The position numbers and the translations under genes were made by a program. From Oscarella lobularis (taxonomy: Eukaryota; Porifera; Homoscleromorpha; Homosclerophorida; Oscarellidae), in contig NC_089180.1 of assembly GCF_947507565.1 (NCBI RefSeq), positions 3,286,001 through 3,350,000 of the forward strand: 64,000 bases of DNA, written 5' to 3'. This document shows, one piece after another, positions 31,262 to 40,665 of the stretch (position 1 is the first letter of the stretch; every line of letters starts with the position of its first letter). The notes under the pieces are model-generated. The model searched no databases and was not told the DNA's origin. It saw only the letters and a list, made by a program, of their open reading frames with translations.

Positions 31262-31560
31262 CGTAAATCGCTTATAAGAAGCAATATGATACGAAAACGA
31301 GGGATTTCAAGTTCAAAGAAGGGGATCGCGTCTTGGTCGAAACGGTGATGGGACGACGCAGCAAGTTAGCCTGTCCATTCGAGGGTCCATATCGGCTGTG
31401 GTTTCCGTCAGGCCCGTGTGGCGACCGGGGGCCCCTCCCGAATCGTTTAACGTCGAAAGATGCAAAAGGCGGAGCCCATGAAGACGTGGCTGACATCCAT
31501 CTGACAGCTAGTACGCACGCAAAGCCTCTAGCTTGGACGTCGTTGACTGGAACAGCGGTG
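31262..31560 (+). pseudogene. Ty3/gypsy integrase C-terminal fragment
   Basis: One plus frame reads KQYDTKTRDFKFKEGDRVLV, then RRSKLACPFEGPYRLWF. The Y-D-x-x-x-R, F-x-x-G-D-x-V and K-L-x-x-x-F-x-G-P-Y-R pattern is the SH3-like C-terminal part of a gypsy integrase. It follows directly on the duplicated gene (junction ~31,200-31,260) and has no upstream catalytic core. No LTR is evident after it. Confidence 0.7.
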
Positions 31561-31944
31561 CTGGAATCACTTTCGGCATACTCAGAACTCAGCCTTCGTA
31601 AGAATAGAAAAGTCAGAAGATAAAACGCTTTTTAACAGTTTAATGGCTTTTAAGCATGTTGCCCGCTTCCGCAGGCATTTCTGTAGAGATGCCATCCAAT
31701 GCATAGCCGCACTAGAAGTCGACATGCAGGTTGGAGTCGGCCCTTATTCGGATAGCCCAAATAATTACAGTATTAATCTCCGAAGCAGTCACTGTAATCA
31801 CTGAGTGAAGGATTCCCTATTCACTTTCTTGTGTGACTTGTATTTCCTCACAGCATCCTCGGCTTCCAGACCTAGAGCTGGCGGTGAGTATTCATTTTCG
31901 TTTGTACACTGTAACCTTGCCTGACTTTCCCTCACCGTATGCGG
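31561..31944. other. No gene recognised
   Basis: Spacer between the integrase fragment and the 45-bp minisatellite. No supported exon. Confidence 0.4.
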
Positions 31945-32334
31945 CAGGCGATGTACATATTCCGGCAAGAGGTGTACGTACTCCGCAGGCAGGCGATGTA
32001 TATATTTCGGCAAGCGGTGTACGTACTCCACCGGCAGGCGGTGTATATATTCCAGCAAGTGGTGTACGTACTCCGCCGGCAGGCGATTTATAATCCGGCA
32101 AGTGGTGTACGTACTCCGCAGGTAGGCGATGTATGTATTCCGCCAAGTGGTGTATGTACTCCTCGGGGAGGCGATGTATATACTCCGGCAAGTGGAGTAC
32201 GTACTTCGCCGGCAGGCGATGTATATATTCCGGTAAGAGGTGAACGTACTCCGAAGGCAGGCGATGTATATATTCCCGCAAGAGGTGTACGTACTCCTCC
32301 TGCAGGCGGTGTATATATTCCGGCAAGAGGTGTT
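31945..32334. repeat. 45-bp minisatellite, about 9 units
   Basis: Unit of the form GGCAGGCGATGTATATATTC plus CGGCAAGTGGTGTACGTACT plus CCGCC. Because 45 is a multiple of 3 and stops are avoided, several frames stay open on both strands (for example GDVYIPASGVRTPPA, and on the minus strand EYIHRLPAEYVHHLP). It ends GGCAAGAGGTGTT directly against the tail-like sequence at 32,336. No start context or upstream exon supports translation. Confidence 0.9.
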
Positions 32335-32335
32335 C

Positions 32336-32354
32336 TGTCTTGTGCATTGTCTAT

Positions 32355-32387
<33 letters not shown>

Positions 32388-32398
32388 CCGGATATCAG
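32336..32398 (+). repeat. Non-LTR tail-like sequence with (CT)n at the 5' side of the element
   Basis: CTGTCTTGTGCATTGTCTAT then TTAAAT and a (CT)13-like run. The same sequence ends the element downstream at 35,879-35,926. Either a second copy's 3' tail lies immediately upstream (head-to-tail) or this is a long target duplication. Confidence 0.8.
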
Positions 32399-32648
32399 TC
32401 GCCTTTTCTATCGCTCCCGAATTTCCTGGTTTTTCGGTGTTTATCGTCGTCGTCTCTCTTTGTTACTCGTCCTGCCCGTCAGTAACGTCAAGTCGCTTCA
32501 TCTGCGCATCGTTTCGACGTCGCTCTTCGGATTCTGATCCCACGTGCGCCGTCAGTCGACCTCCGGCCACTACCGCCTTGCTCGAGAAGAGGCCTCAGTC
32601 CCTCTAACCGGTTTTTTCACTTCGGTTTTCGCCGTCGCATCTTTCGAC

Positions 32649-33515
32649 ATGTCGAGTGAAAGCTATGTCTGCGTCGTCGACGGATGCGGCTATACGGCAA
32701 CTCAGGGAGGATGTTCGACCATTTTCGAAAGGTCCACCGAGCGGAAGACTGGCCGCGTTTGTGGATACTACGCCATCGTCTTTCCCAATGCAGCAAATGC
32801 CTGCATTGGTTCAGCCGGCTTATCTCCCATTCTCCAAAATGCCACGGCTCGTGTCAGTCGGTCGATGCGCGTCAGTCATCTCAAGCCCCTAGGTCTACGA
32901 CTACGGCCTCGTCTAACGTCGCTACTGCCACGTCACGCGTTTCCGTCGAAGACTCCCACGAGCCGCCGCAAAACCCCATTGGCGACTCCCCCACCGAGCC
33001 AATACAACCTCCTCCGGCTATCAATTCGCCCGCCACGTCGCTATTTTCAGAAGATCAGGCCTGGCAATTCATCTCGTCGCTCTCTCTCGTCGACATCCTG
33101 AGTCTTCCATCTGCCGCAACGGTTCAGGACATCCCATCTCGGTTTCAAGCAGCATTTCGTGACTGCGCGGAAATACCTCTGAAAAAGGTCTGCGCCGACC
33201 CGTCTGACGAATCTGGTTGGAAGCTTCTTCTCCTGCTTCCGCGTATGCTTCTCTGTCGCTGCTCGTCCCATTCCAACATCCGCCGATTGTACAGCGATTT
33301 TTCGGCTTTTCGCTGGGGTGATCTGACATCCAGTTGCCGTCGAAAGCAATCCCGACGCCAGCCCAACGAGAAGCTGAGGATAAAGTCCGCCCTGCGTCTA
33401 TGCCGTTGTGGCGAACTCTCTCGGGCTGCTCGGGCTCTGACGAGTTGCGGGCTTGCTGACGCCACGGATGAAACGATCGAACGCCTCCGGTCAAAGCACC
33501 CCAGCAGACGACACT
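32649..33515 (+). pseudogene. Non-LTR retrotransposon N-terminal region with C2H2 finger, frameshifted
   Basis: From ATG 32,649 the frame reads SSESYVCVVDGCGYTATQGG; a shift near 32,705 moves the rest (MFDHFRKVHR) into another frame, so the C-C-H-H ligands of one zinc finger are split over two frames. The longer frame (32,684-33,515) continues through a Cys/His pair (CSKCLHWFSRLISHSPKCH) and a Pro/Ser linker to a helical region before RT. A second one-base shift in the CACCCCAGC run at about 33,495 separates it from the RT frame. N-terminal zinc fingers that read target DNA are usual in RLE-type non-LTR elements. Confidence 0.7.
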
Positions 33516-35819
33516 GACTGGTCATCCTCTTCTTTTGTTCCGGACTTGCCACGCGACGTCATCTGGACCACCCTGCAGAAATCTCCGCTGGGCTCTGCTG
33601 CCGGCTGGTCGGGATGGCGCTTTGAACACCTCAAATGTCTTCTTTCTGGCGTCTCGACGGGAAATCTCCTCATCGAAGTTCTCTCCCTCGTCGCCTCGCG
33701 ACATATTCCGGAGTTTGCGTCTCTCGCTTTGTCATCATCGCGCCTAATAGCGCTTCCGAAGAGCAACGGGGACGTACGGCCAATCGCGATCGGCGAAGTA
33801 TTCTGTCGGGCATCTGCTAGGGCGATTTGTTTCCACATGAGAAATCACTTCGCCCGATTTTTCGCTCCCATCCAGCACGGCGTTTCGACTTCAAATGGCT
33901 CCGAAATTTTGATTCATCACATCCAGCTTCTTCTCGACAGGCACCCCGATTGGGTTGTGCTAAAGACTGACGTTCGGAATGCGTTCAACTCAATCAGTCG
34001 TCGCGCGATCGCGGAGCGCCTATCGGCCAACTTTCCCTTGCTCATGCAGCATTTCCGAAGAATGTACGGCCACAGCGGTTCTCTCGTTTATGCTACGGAC
34101 TCCGAGCACGTCATCTTGTCATCGGAGGAAGGGGTTCATCAGGGCGACCCATTGGGCCCTTTTCTGTTCGCAGTTGGCATTCACGACTTGGTGTCTCGTG
34201 TCCAAGCTGAACACCCCGAGGCTGTCGTCTTAGCCTACCTCGACGACGTCTTCATCATCGGCCCCGAATCGGTTTCGGCGGACGCGTTCGACCAACTCAA
34301 GTCTCTGTTCGGCGCCATTCACCTCGTCGTAGCCGACTACAAATGTGAAATTTTCGCTCGTCGCTCTGCATCCTCCGATCTTCAGCTCCCTCGTCGGTCC
34401 GACGGCACGGTCATCCTCGGTTCTCCCATCGGCAACGAAGCCTTCGTTTCGGAAAAATGTCTTCTTTATGCTTCGCAAGGAAAAAAGCTGTGCGACAAAA
34501 TTACCACATTGGAGGACCCACAATGTGCTCTGCTCCTGTTGCGACACTGCCATGCCACGCGGCTCAACCATCTCGGAAGGACAATCTCATCAACGGCGCT
34601 TCACAGTGCCGCTTCACTTCATGACGACCTCTCAAAATCCACCTTCATGTCGTCACTGATCCTCAGCCATCTTTCGGACGATCAATGGCTTCAGGCATCT
34701 CTTCCAATTCGCCTGGGCGGTTTTGGTGTGCCCTTGCTTTCGCCGATCCTGGATGCAGCTTTCTTGGCGGGCTGGAGCCACACATCTCAAGCCCTCCCCG
34801 ACCGTTTTCCATCTCTGTGGTCGGTGGACGACTTCCCCTTTGTCGGGTCGTCGGTGAGGTGTTCCCTCGAGTTCGCCTTACGCCGGTTTCAGAAAAGTTT
34901 GTGCTCGTCCACCTCTGAGTCATCGATCGCTTCGGTTTCCGATCTGCCTTCGGCTGGCGACAAACTCCAACATCAACTCAAGTCGGTCATCGATCAAGTA
35001 CGTGTCAACTCGGTTTTCTCGGCAGCTCCGGACAACCGTGGCCTCTCTCGTCTCCGCTCGTGCCAGGGCAAGTATGCTGGCCGTTGGTTGGAGGCTTTGC
35101 CCTCTTCAAGGATGCTCGCGCTCAAACCTTGCGATTTTCGCTTAGCGGCATCCTTGAGGCTGGGTGATCCTCTTCCCTTCGCGGCTTGCGTCACCTCGTG
35201 CAACTGCGGCTCTGCCATCGACCGCAGTGGATACCATCTGCTCACCTGCAAAACAGGCGCCGGTCCGGTCTGGGCGCACAACTGTGTTGTCTCCGGCTGG
35301 GCGGACTGTGTCAGAGATGCCGGCCTCGCTTGCAAATTAGAGCCCAGGCACGAGTACTTGAACAACGACAATCGTCCCGACATCGTTGCTTTCGGCACGG
35401 GCACAGGGGAGTGCTTCGAACTCAACATATCTCTCGCCCACCCGTGGAGTTCCGAGGCCTCGCGCCGCTCAGCGAGTGAGGACGGTGCGGCGGCTTTGAT
35501 CAGGAAAAAGATCTCAAAATACGAATCGTACCAGCGTTCTTCAGGCTTGACCTCCACTTTCATACCCATCGTAGCCGAACATTTTGGTCGTTGGGGCAAG
35601 CTCGCCCAAAATTTTCTTCAATCTTTGGGCAGATTTGTTGAGCGCTCGGAGGGCCGCTCAAAGAAAAATGTGTTCCTGTGTTATTGGCGTCGTCGTCTGT
35701 CCGTCTTACTCCAGTACTGTAACTCTAATGTGATTACCCATAAGTTGTCTCGTATCTGCAGTTCTTCTTCCCGTCCCGACCTCGTCTCGGATCGTGAGGC
35801 TCAGGCCCACGTCCGCTAA
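33453..35819 (+). CDS. Non-LTR reverse transcriptase with restriction-like endonuclease
   Basis: A 788-codon open frame. RT blocks in order: ALSSSRLIALPKSNGDVRPI, VLKTDVRNAFNSISRRAI (catalytic Asp), EGVHQGDPLGPFLFAVGIHD, VVLAYLDDVFIIGP (YLDD), then the thumb. C-terminal: a zinc knuckle CNCGSAIDRSGYHLLTC (C-x-C-x-H-x-C), then RPDIVAFGTGTGECFELNIS, the PD-(D/E)xK core of a restriction-like endonuclease. The ALPKxxGxVRPI variant with RLE resembles elements of the R2/CRE/Utopia grade rather than APE-type LINEs; the clade is inference. It would nick target DNA and prime cDNA synthesis there. RT and EN are intact, but the 5' region carries two shifts. Confidence 0.9.
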   Translation: MLTPRMKRSNASGQSTPADDTDWSSSSFVPDLPRDVIWTTLQKSPLGSAAGWSGWRFEHLKCLLSGVSTGNLLIEVLSLVASRHIPEFASLALSSSRLIALPKSNGDVRPIAIGEVFCRASARAICFHMRNHFARFFAPIQHGVSTSNGSEILIHHIQLLLDRHPDWVVLKTDVRNAFNSISRRAIAERLSANFPLLMQHFRRMYGHSGSLVYATDSEHVILSSEEGVHQGDPLGPFLFAVGIHDLVSRVQAEHPEAVVLAYLDDVFIIGPESVSADAFDQLKSLFGAIHLVVADYKCEIFARRSASSDLQLPRRSDGTVILGSPIGNEAFVSEKCLLYASQGKKLCDKITTLEDPQCALLLLRHCHATRLNHLGRTISSTALHSAASLHDDLSKSTFMSSLILSHLSDDQWLQASLPIRLGGFGVPLLSPILDAAFLAGWSHTSQALPDRFPSLWSVDDFPFVGSSVRCSLEFALRRFQKSLCSSTSESSIASVSDLPSAGDKLQHQLKSVIDQVRVNSVFSAAPDNRGLSRLRSCQGKYAGRWLEALPSSRMLALKPCDFRLAASLRLGDPLPFAACVTSCNCGSAIDRSGYHLLTCKTGAGPVWAHNCVVSGWADCVRDAGLACKLEPRHEYLNNDNRPDIVAFGTGTGECFELNISLAHPWSSEASRRSASEDGAAALIRKKISKYESYQRSSGLTSTFIPIVAEHFGRWGKLAQNFLQSLGRFVERSEGRSKKNVFLCYWRRRLSVLLQYCNSNVITHKLSRICSSSSRPDLVSDREAQAHVR

Positions 35820-35878
35820 CTCACCCGCGTTAGTCTAGCCATCTTTACTACTGTTGACATTTGTCCTAGCCTATGGCC

Positions 35879-35926
35879 TGTCTTGTGCATTGTCTATTTA
35901 AATAAATCTCTCTCTCTCTCTCTCTG
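35879..35926 (+). repeat. 3' tail of the non-LTR element, (CT)n
   Basis: CCTGTCTTGTGCATTGTCTA then TTTAAATAAAT and (CT)n ends the element about 60 bp after the RT stop. There is no poly-A. A microsatellite tail suggests that priming occurs on a CT-rich target. Confidence 0.8.
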
Positions 35927-35959
35927 GGGCTCAGCACCAGAGCCGCGCGGAAACAGGAT

Positions 35960-36206
35960 GTCTGCATCCTAAAAGCAAGTCGCCGAGTGGGTTAAAGAGT
36001 GTTGGAAGGACTTGGGCAAGCGCCATCGTTGCAAGGTCGTTTGTGCCATGTGGCATTGTTAGGGCGCCAGATGCAAAGAACCCTATTTATCTTCATCGCC
36101 TTCAGCAAATCATTGCTGGACAAGAACCAGACGAAGCGAGCAGTGAAAGCTCAAAGTCAGAAAGCGACATGGAAGTCGAAACTCTCAGCGAATCTGATGA
36201 TTAGAT
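35960..36206 (+). pseudogene. pogo-like transposase, extreme C-terminus
   Basis: Frames read VAEWVKECWKDL, then with a one-base shift ASAIVARSFVPCGIVRAPDA, IYLHRLQQIIAGQEPDEASS and an acidic tail MEVETLSESDD with a stop. The W...W..I..SF..CGI pattern matches pogo/Tigger C-termini. It follows 30 bp after the non-LTR tail. Confidence 0.5.
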
Positions 36207-36619
36207 GCACTTTCTAAGATAGAAACTTTGCTTTTGACGTGGCAGTGGTCTCCGTAAAATAAAGGGCAAATTAATATTATTTCTATTAGCGCACGCGCCT
36301 ATAAATGAAATAAACCCAGCTAATCAAAAAACTAGAAAAGCTAAGCGGATGCGTTTTTATGTAAGGGAAAATGGTATGTAAAAGAAAAGCCACCCAATGT
36401 ACTTTTCAAGTCAAATTGGCATGCTTTGATGCGATTTTTCCACGGCTGCGTCGAAGTCATCTGACTGAATTGGCAAATATTTATAAAGTTCCTATATAAA
36501 ATTATTATTAAAGTCAAGATATAAAGGCAGCTTTCATATTTTATCAACTTTGCATGGCCATAATCAAACATGCTTTGTTGCGCATGCTGGTCAGCTTCGT
36601 GTCAGCTTCTTGTAACTTC
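36207..36619. other. AT-rich spacer
   Basis: No gene. The gypsy reverse-transcriptase fragment becomes recognisable at about 36,620. Confidence 0.4.
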
Positions 36620-37724
36620 TTCTCGAACGGCGGCCACTTCGAATTTCAAGTGATGCCGTTTGGACTTACAAATGCACCAGCCACATTCCAACGTCTGATG
36701 GATGTTGTACTTCGGGGACTCACGCTCGACTCTTGCCTGGTGTACCTCGACGACGTCCTTGTACACTCACGCACCTTCAAGGAACATCTTTGCCGCCTAC
36801 GCGCAGTCTTCGAGCGGCTACGCACGGCTGGGCTGAAATTACGCACGGAAAAGTGTCAATTTGTGCGATCGGAGGTGCCGTACCTGGGGCACGTCGTCAG
36901 CGCTGAGGGTATCGCGACGGATCCGACAAAAGTGGATAAAGTCCGGAATTGGCCCAACCCGCGTACGAAAACGGAAGTACGATCGTTCATCAATTTTGCT
37001 GGGTACTATCGTCGTTTTGTCCCTGGATTCTCCACCATCGCCGCTCCTCTTCACAACTTGACGACAGGCCATTCCAAATTCACCTGGACAACGGAAGCAG
37101 AGCGTGCCTTTGCTACCCTAAAGGAGAAGCTGACCGAAGCCCCTGTACTGGCGTTTCCGCGCTTTTCGGAACAATTCAGGCTCAAAACAGACGCCAGTGA
37201 TGTTGGACTTGGCGCCGTCCTTTCCCAAATTATCGACGGCCACGAACGCCCTATTGCCTTCGCCAGCAAGAAGCTGAGTGCTACGGAGACGAACTATAGC
37301 GCGACAAAGAAGGAGCTGCTCGCTATTAAATGGGGTACAGCGCATTTTGACCCATACCTCTTGGGAGCACCGTTCGTTGTCGTGACTGACCACCGACCGC
37401 TATTCCACCTGAACACGATGAAGCATCCCGCGGGAAAAGTCGGTCGCTGGCTGCACACCCTGAGCCAGTACACCTTCACAGTGAGGTACAAGCCAGGACG
37501 ATTGCACGTTGACGCTGACGCACTGTTGCGAATGTGTGCCGTCACAACGATACCAGCGAGCGCCAACGTTGCAGAACTCCGCGCTATGCAGGAAGCCGAC
37601 GATGTCTTAGCGACTGTGATTGCCCGCCTTCGAGCGGACGAAGGACGACCACCAGCAGAAGGAGTTTGGCGCGATGGCGCACATCGCCGCTACCGGCAAT
37701 TGTGGGACCAGCTACAGCTCGACG
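36620..37724 (+). pseudogene. Ty3/gypsy reverse transcriptase-RNase H fragment (open, both ends missing)
   Basis: One uninterrupted frame. RT: GGHFEFQVMPFGLTNAPATF, CLVYLDDVLVHSRT (YLDD catalytic loop), YLGHVVSAEGI, FAGYYRRFVPGFS. RNase H: LKTDASDVGLGAVLSQ (first Asp), ATKKELLAIKW (Glu), VVTDHRPLFHL (Asp). The linker then reads YKPGRLHVDADALLRM, as expected just before integrase. The RT N-terminal half is missing before 36,620, and the frame is cut at 37,725 by the end of a hAT-like element. It has no stops, so the truncation is fairly recent. Confidence 0.9.
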
Positions 37725-37785
37725 CAGGCGCGTAACCAGGGGGGGCCTGGGGGGGCACGTGCCCCCCCGAAATTTTGCCAAAGCT
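37725..37785 (+). mobile_element. hAT-type terminal sequence
   Basis: CAGGCGCGTAACCAGG then a G-run, CCTGGGGGGGCACGTGCCCC. This is the typical start of ZMYM/TTF-type hAT elements (CAG-x-GCG-TA-x-CCAGGGGGG). It interrupts the gypsy frame. The right terminus was not found before the pogo fragment at 38.5 kb. Confidence 0.65.
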
Positions 37786-37985
37786 AGGTAAAATTTGACG
37801 GAGTATTCACCGAAGATGCGCACTATTTCGTCGATTTGCATAACGATAGCGTTTACTGTTCGACTCTGGCAGAATGCGAACTGCTTGCTACTTCTCATGC
37901 TCGTTGAACCGAACTCATGATTCAGCTAGCGCACTTTACCAACCCGGTTACGTACATACAATGAAGCGAAAGCATTCTCTGTTCT

Positions 37986-38375
37986 GTGATGGAACCTCTT
38001 CTCAGACAATACGATATTAACCAGGCCGTGCTGAGTGCTCAGGCCGAGTGTGCTAAGAACTACCTAATAGGAAAAGATTTTAACTCATTGGGTGAGGCGT
38101 TAAAACATCTGATACCGTTAAAAGAGGCGTTTTCTGAGTGTGTGCGGCTCTGGGAAATTGTTTTGACGATGGGAGTTTCGACCGCGTCATGCGAAAGAGC
38201 CTTCTCCTGCCTTAAGAGGCTGAAAACGTACCTCAGGGCGTCAATGACACAGGATCGCCTCAATGATATGGCTGTACTAGCTATTGAAAGCGATCTGGCC
38301 AAAAACTTAGACATAGATAAAGCTGTGAAAACGTTTATAGAAGTCGATTTTAGAAGAAAATTGAAATTTATGTAG
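37986..38375 (+). pseudogene. hAT transposase, C-terminal dimerisation region
   Basis: The 129-codon frame ends with VSTASCERAFSCLKRLKTYL, RASMTQDRLNDMAVLAIESD and a basic end. The S-x-x-x-E-R-x-F-S-x-L-K block followed by R-L-x-x-L/M is the hAT C-terminal dimerisation motif, of the TTF/ZMYM-type subgroup by wording. The catalytic part with its insertion domain is absent, so this is an internally deleted element together with the terminus at 37,725. Nothing suggests domestication. Confidence 0.8.
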
Positions 38376-38554
38376 ACGTTTAAATTTTTAGCGAAACTTC
38401 TGTATAAGCGCCAGACATAGAAAAACATTATTCAGTAACGAAAAATTAAGATTGACCACGCCCACATTCAAAAAATTTTGGAATGCTCCACCGATGACAC
38501 AATAGACAGGTAATAGCTGGAAGACACTGTGTACATTGTATCCATGTAACTCTT

Positions 38555-39193
38555 TTGCGGATTGAAAACTTTTGTCAAAGAGAGAGGCCTCCTTGGCAGA
38601 ATTCTGCCAATTCTGCGACTGCTATACGGTGGATAGCACAGGCTTGGGATTCCGTGAAGCCGGAAACAATCGTGAAATGTTTTAGGAAATCGGGAATGCT
38701 GAGCGAAGCCTTAGTTGCAGTTAGTCGTGAAACTGGGGATGTTTTTGATGATTTGGATTTTGAATCTGACTCAGATGCGGCGGATCATGCCCTGGAATTG
38801 AAGGAGATGATATCTCAAACATTCCCCGCCTCGCAATTCTGCTCGGCTGACGAATACGTCAATGCAGAAGATGACCTTCCAGTTTGTCGTGAATTTGATG
38901 AAAATTGGAAAAAGCAGTTCCTTGGAACAATAGCAGAAGAATTTCAGAATGAAACTGAAGATGCTGCTGACAACATGGACGACGATGACGACGAAATTGA
39001 AGAAATCGTTTCTCCAAAAATAAAGGGGTTTAAACAGGCAATGGACTCTCTAGAAGACGTCAAAGTCTTCCTTCAACTTCAAAGATGCAGTGAAGAGGCA
39101 TCTACGGTCGCTGGGCTGGTAGACAAGGTGGCGAAAATTAAAAGGAGCCGTTTACAGCAGTGCAGTATTATGCAGTTTGTCGTGGAACAGTAA
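38555..39193 (+). pseudogene. pogo/Tigger-like transposase, C-terminal third
   Basis: After a short unrelated lead, the frame reads AIRWIAQAWDSVKPETIVKC, FRKSGML, then an acidic linker (DEIEEIVSPKI) and a C-terminal helix block AMDSLEDVKVFLQLQRCSEE, AKIKRSRLQQCSIMQFV. The W-I-x-x-A-W-x-x-V-x-x-x-T-I-x-x-C-F-x-x-x-G block is diagnostic of pogo/Tigger. The DDE catalytic residues are missing. The stop at 39,193 is followed 90 bp later by the element's terminal repeat. Confidence 0.8.
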
Positions 39194-39247
39194 ATTATTT
39201 TAATCCTGAGTGGGAACTAATGAATAAATGTTTCAAAAGTTGACCCT

Positions 39248-39322
39248 CCCCCAGGGGCGGACACCTCCGTACAACGGACACCAGGCTTAGCCCCAAAGTG
39301 TCCGCTGCTTGGAGGTTCTACT
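39248..39322 (+). mobile_element. 3' terminal region of the pogo/Tigger-like element
   Basis: CAGGGGCGGACACCTCCGTA and CAAAGTGTCCGCTGCTTGGA precede GGTTCTACTG at the TA boundary (TA at 39,321-39,322). Ends of this wording (CAGTAGAACCTCC in reverse) are typical of Tigger elements. No matching 5' end lies within 1 kb upstream, so the copy is 5'-deleted. Confidence 0.7.
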
Positions 39323-39599
39323 GTAAAAGACTAAAAGATTAAAAGGTTTAGTCGTAGTGGGACGTGCGTTTAGTACACGGACCTAGTTAGTGAAAGCAGG
39401 TAGCCGACATTGAACCACGGATACTAGTATCCGTGATTGAACGTGTGTGTACTCTATCGTACAGATTTCGTGATACATTTCGAACTCTTTTTGGAAAATA
39501 TTGTGAAAAAGCTTAAAACGGTCATGGCTTGCAGTAAGATTGACAAAGCTAATCTTCCATCCTTTTCTGAAAAGCACAAAGTGTTATAGATATTGGTGC

Positions 39600-40170
39600 C
39601 AAGATTGCATTCTATCACACATATTGGCACAGCAGTACACAATTTTGTCAATACGGGCCAAATAGGATCCTTCTGTTATAACGAATCGTATAGGAATGAC
39701 ACTTTGAAGAATAGCACATCGTCGCTTCAAGGCTCCGATTACTTTTTTTGTCGCGACATTTCAACGTCTTTCGCGTCCAACTGCGGCCGGCCGTTGAGGA
39801 AAGCTGTCGTGTAATAAGTTCCGCTTGAAATAAACCAGCGAACTCTTCTACCATTGTGAACTCTCTATCGGCAAGGATTTGATCGACAAAGTGATGAAAG
39901 TTTTGGCTTAGGAAGCCACTGTCTTTGACAAGATTGAAGTCGCTTATTTGACCACCGTAGCCGCATGATAAAAACAAACAGCACCGAGAGGATTGCACGC
40001 GATGAGAAATTTTACAGTGCAATGCTTCTTATAATTGCTGTAGAGTTGCTGATGGGCGAGAGGATCACTTTGTGTCTCGCACCGAATTTCAAAGCAATCT
40101 ATGATGCAGGCGAGACTGGGGTACATGACATGTGGCGGTATTGTTTGACGAATGTATTCTCTCTCTGACC
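39600..40170 (-). pseudogene. HARBI1/ISL2EU-like DDE_Tnp_4 transposase remnant
   Basis: On the minus strand: YPSLACIIDCFEIRCE (first Asp), SNYKKHCTVKFLIACNPLGA, then in another frame CGYGGQISDFNLVKDSGF, VDQILADREFTMVEEF (second Asp in ADR), and further on VIGALKRRCAILQSVIPIRF and IDKIVYCCANMC. This is the block order of the DDE superfamily-4 endonuclease (HARBI1 nuclease, ISL2EU-type and THAP-linked transposases). At least two frameshifts break it. The Glu region is decayed (expected H-V-E-R near the second shift). Confidence 0.75.
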
Positions 40171-40665
40171 AAGATACAAAAAATAAAGCTTGTGATACAT
40201 GACATCAATCTATTTGACTGTAGCCGATTGGCTTGCCTCTATCTAGCAAGATGCTACAGGAATATTTTTCAGATTACATTCACGTTGACACAAAATTGAA
40301 AATTACACGGAATGAAATAATCGAAACGGCGAAAAGGATTCAAATGAAATAGCGCAGAATTGTCAAAATTTTGGGAGCGGAACCCAAATTCAAATCGTAT
40401 ATTTAAATACCGGTATGCATGAACTAGACGAATCTGGAAACGAGGGAGATCATCGCGATTGAGCTCAGAATGACTCAAGGCAACGGCAGAAAAGCATTGC
40501 AAGAAAGCGACTAGGGCATCTTATTGAAGCAATGAAGGGGATAAGGAAAGAAATATCAAAAGTTTGCTTTGAATAAGCGATAATAGGCCCAGTTTAGGGC
40601 AAACAGTGGGTTGTAGTGTAGGACGTGTACTACCCTCTAAAGTGCGCTAATTCCGTTCCGTTCCG
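40171..40665. other. No gene recognised
   Basis: Spacer between the HARBI1-like remnant and the long duplication; possibly upstream parts of the former, too decayed to read. Confidence 0.35.

Noticed and set aside
31798-32358. Open frames of 81-151 codons on both strands over the 45-bp repeat
   Set aside because: The period is divisible by three, so any stop-free unit gives long frames. No independent coding evidence.
33047-34923. Minus-strand open frames across the reverse transcriptase gene
   Set aside because: Shadows of the GC-rich plus-strand frame. The plus strand shows ordered RT and endonuclease motifs; the minus strand shows none.
39416-39435. Perfect 20-bp palindrome CACGGATACTAGTATCCGTG
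   Set aside because: Isolated, without repeats, a conserved neighbour or a plausible regulatory context. Recorded only as a curiosity.
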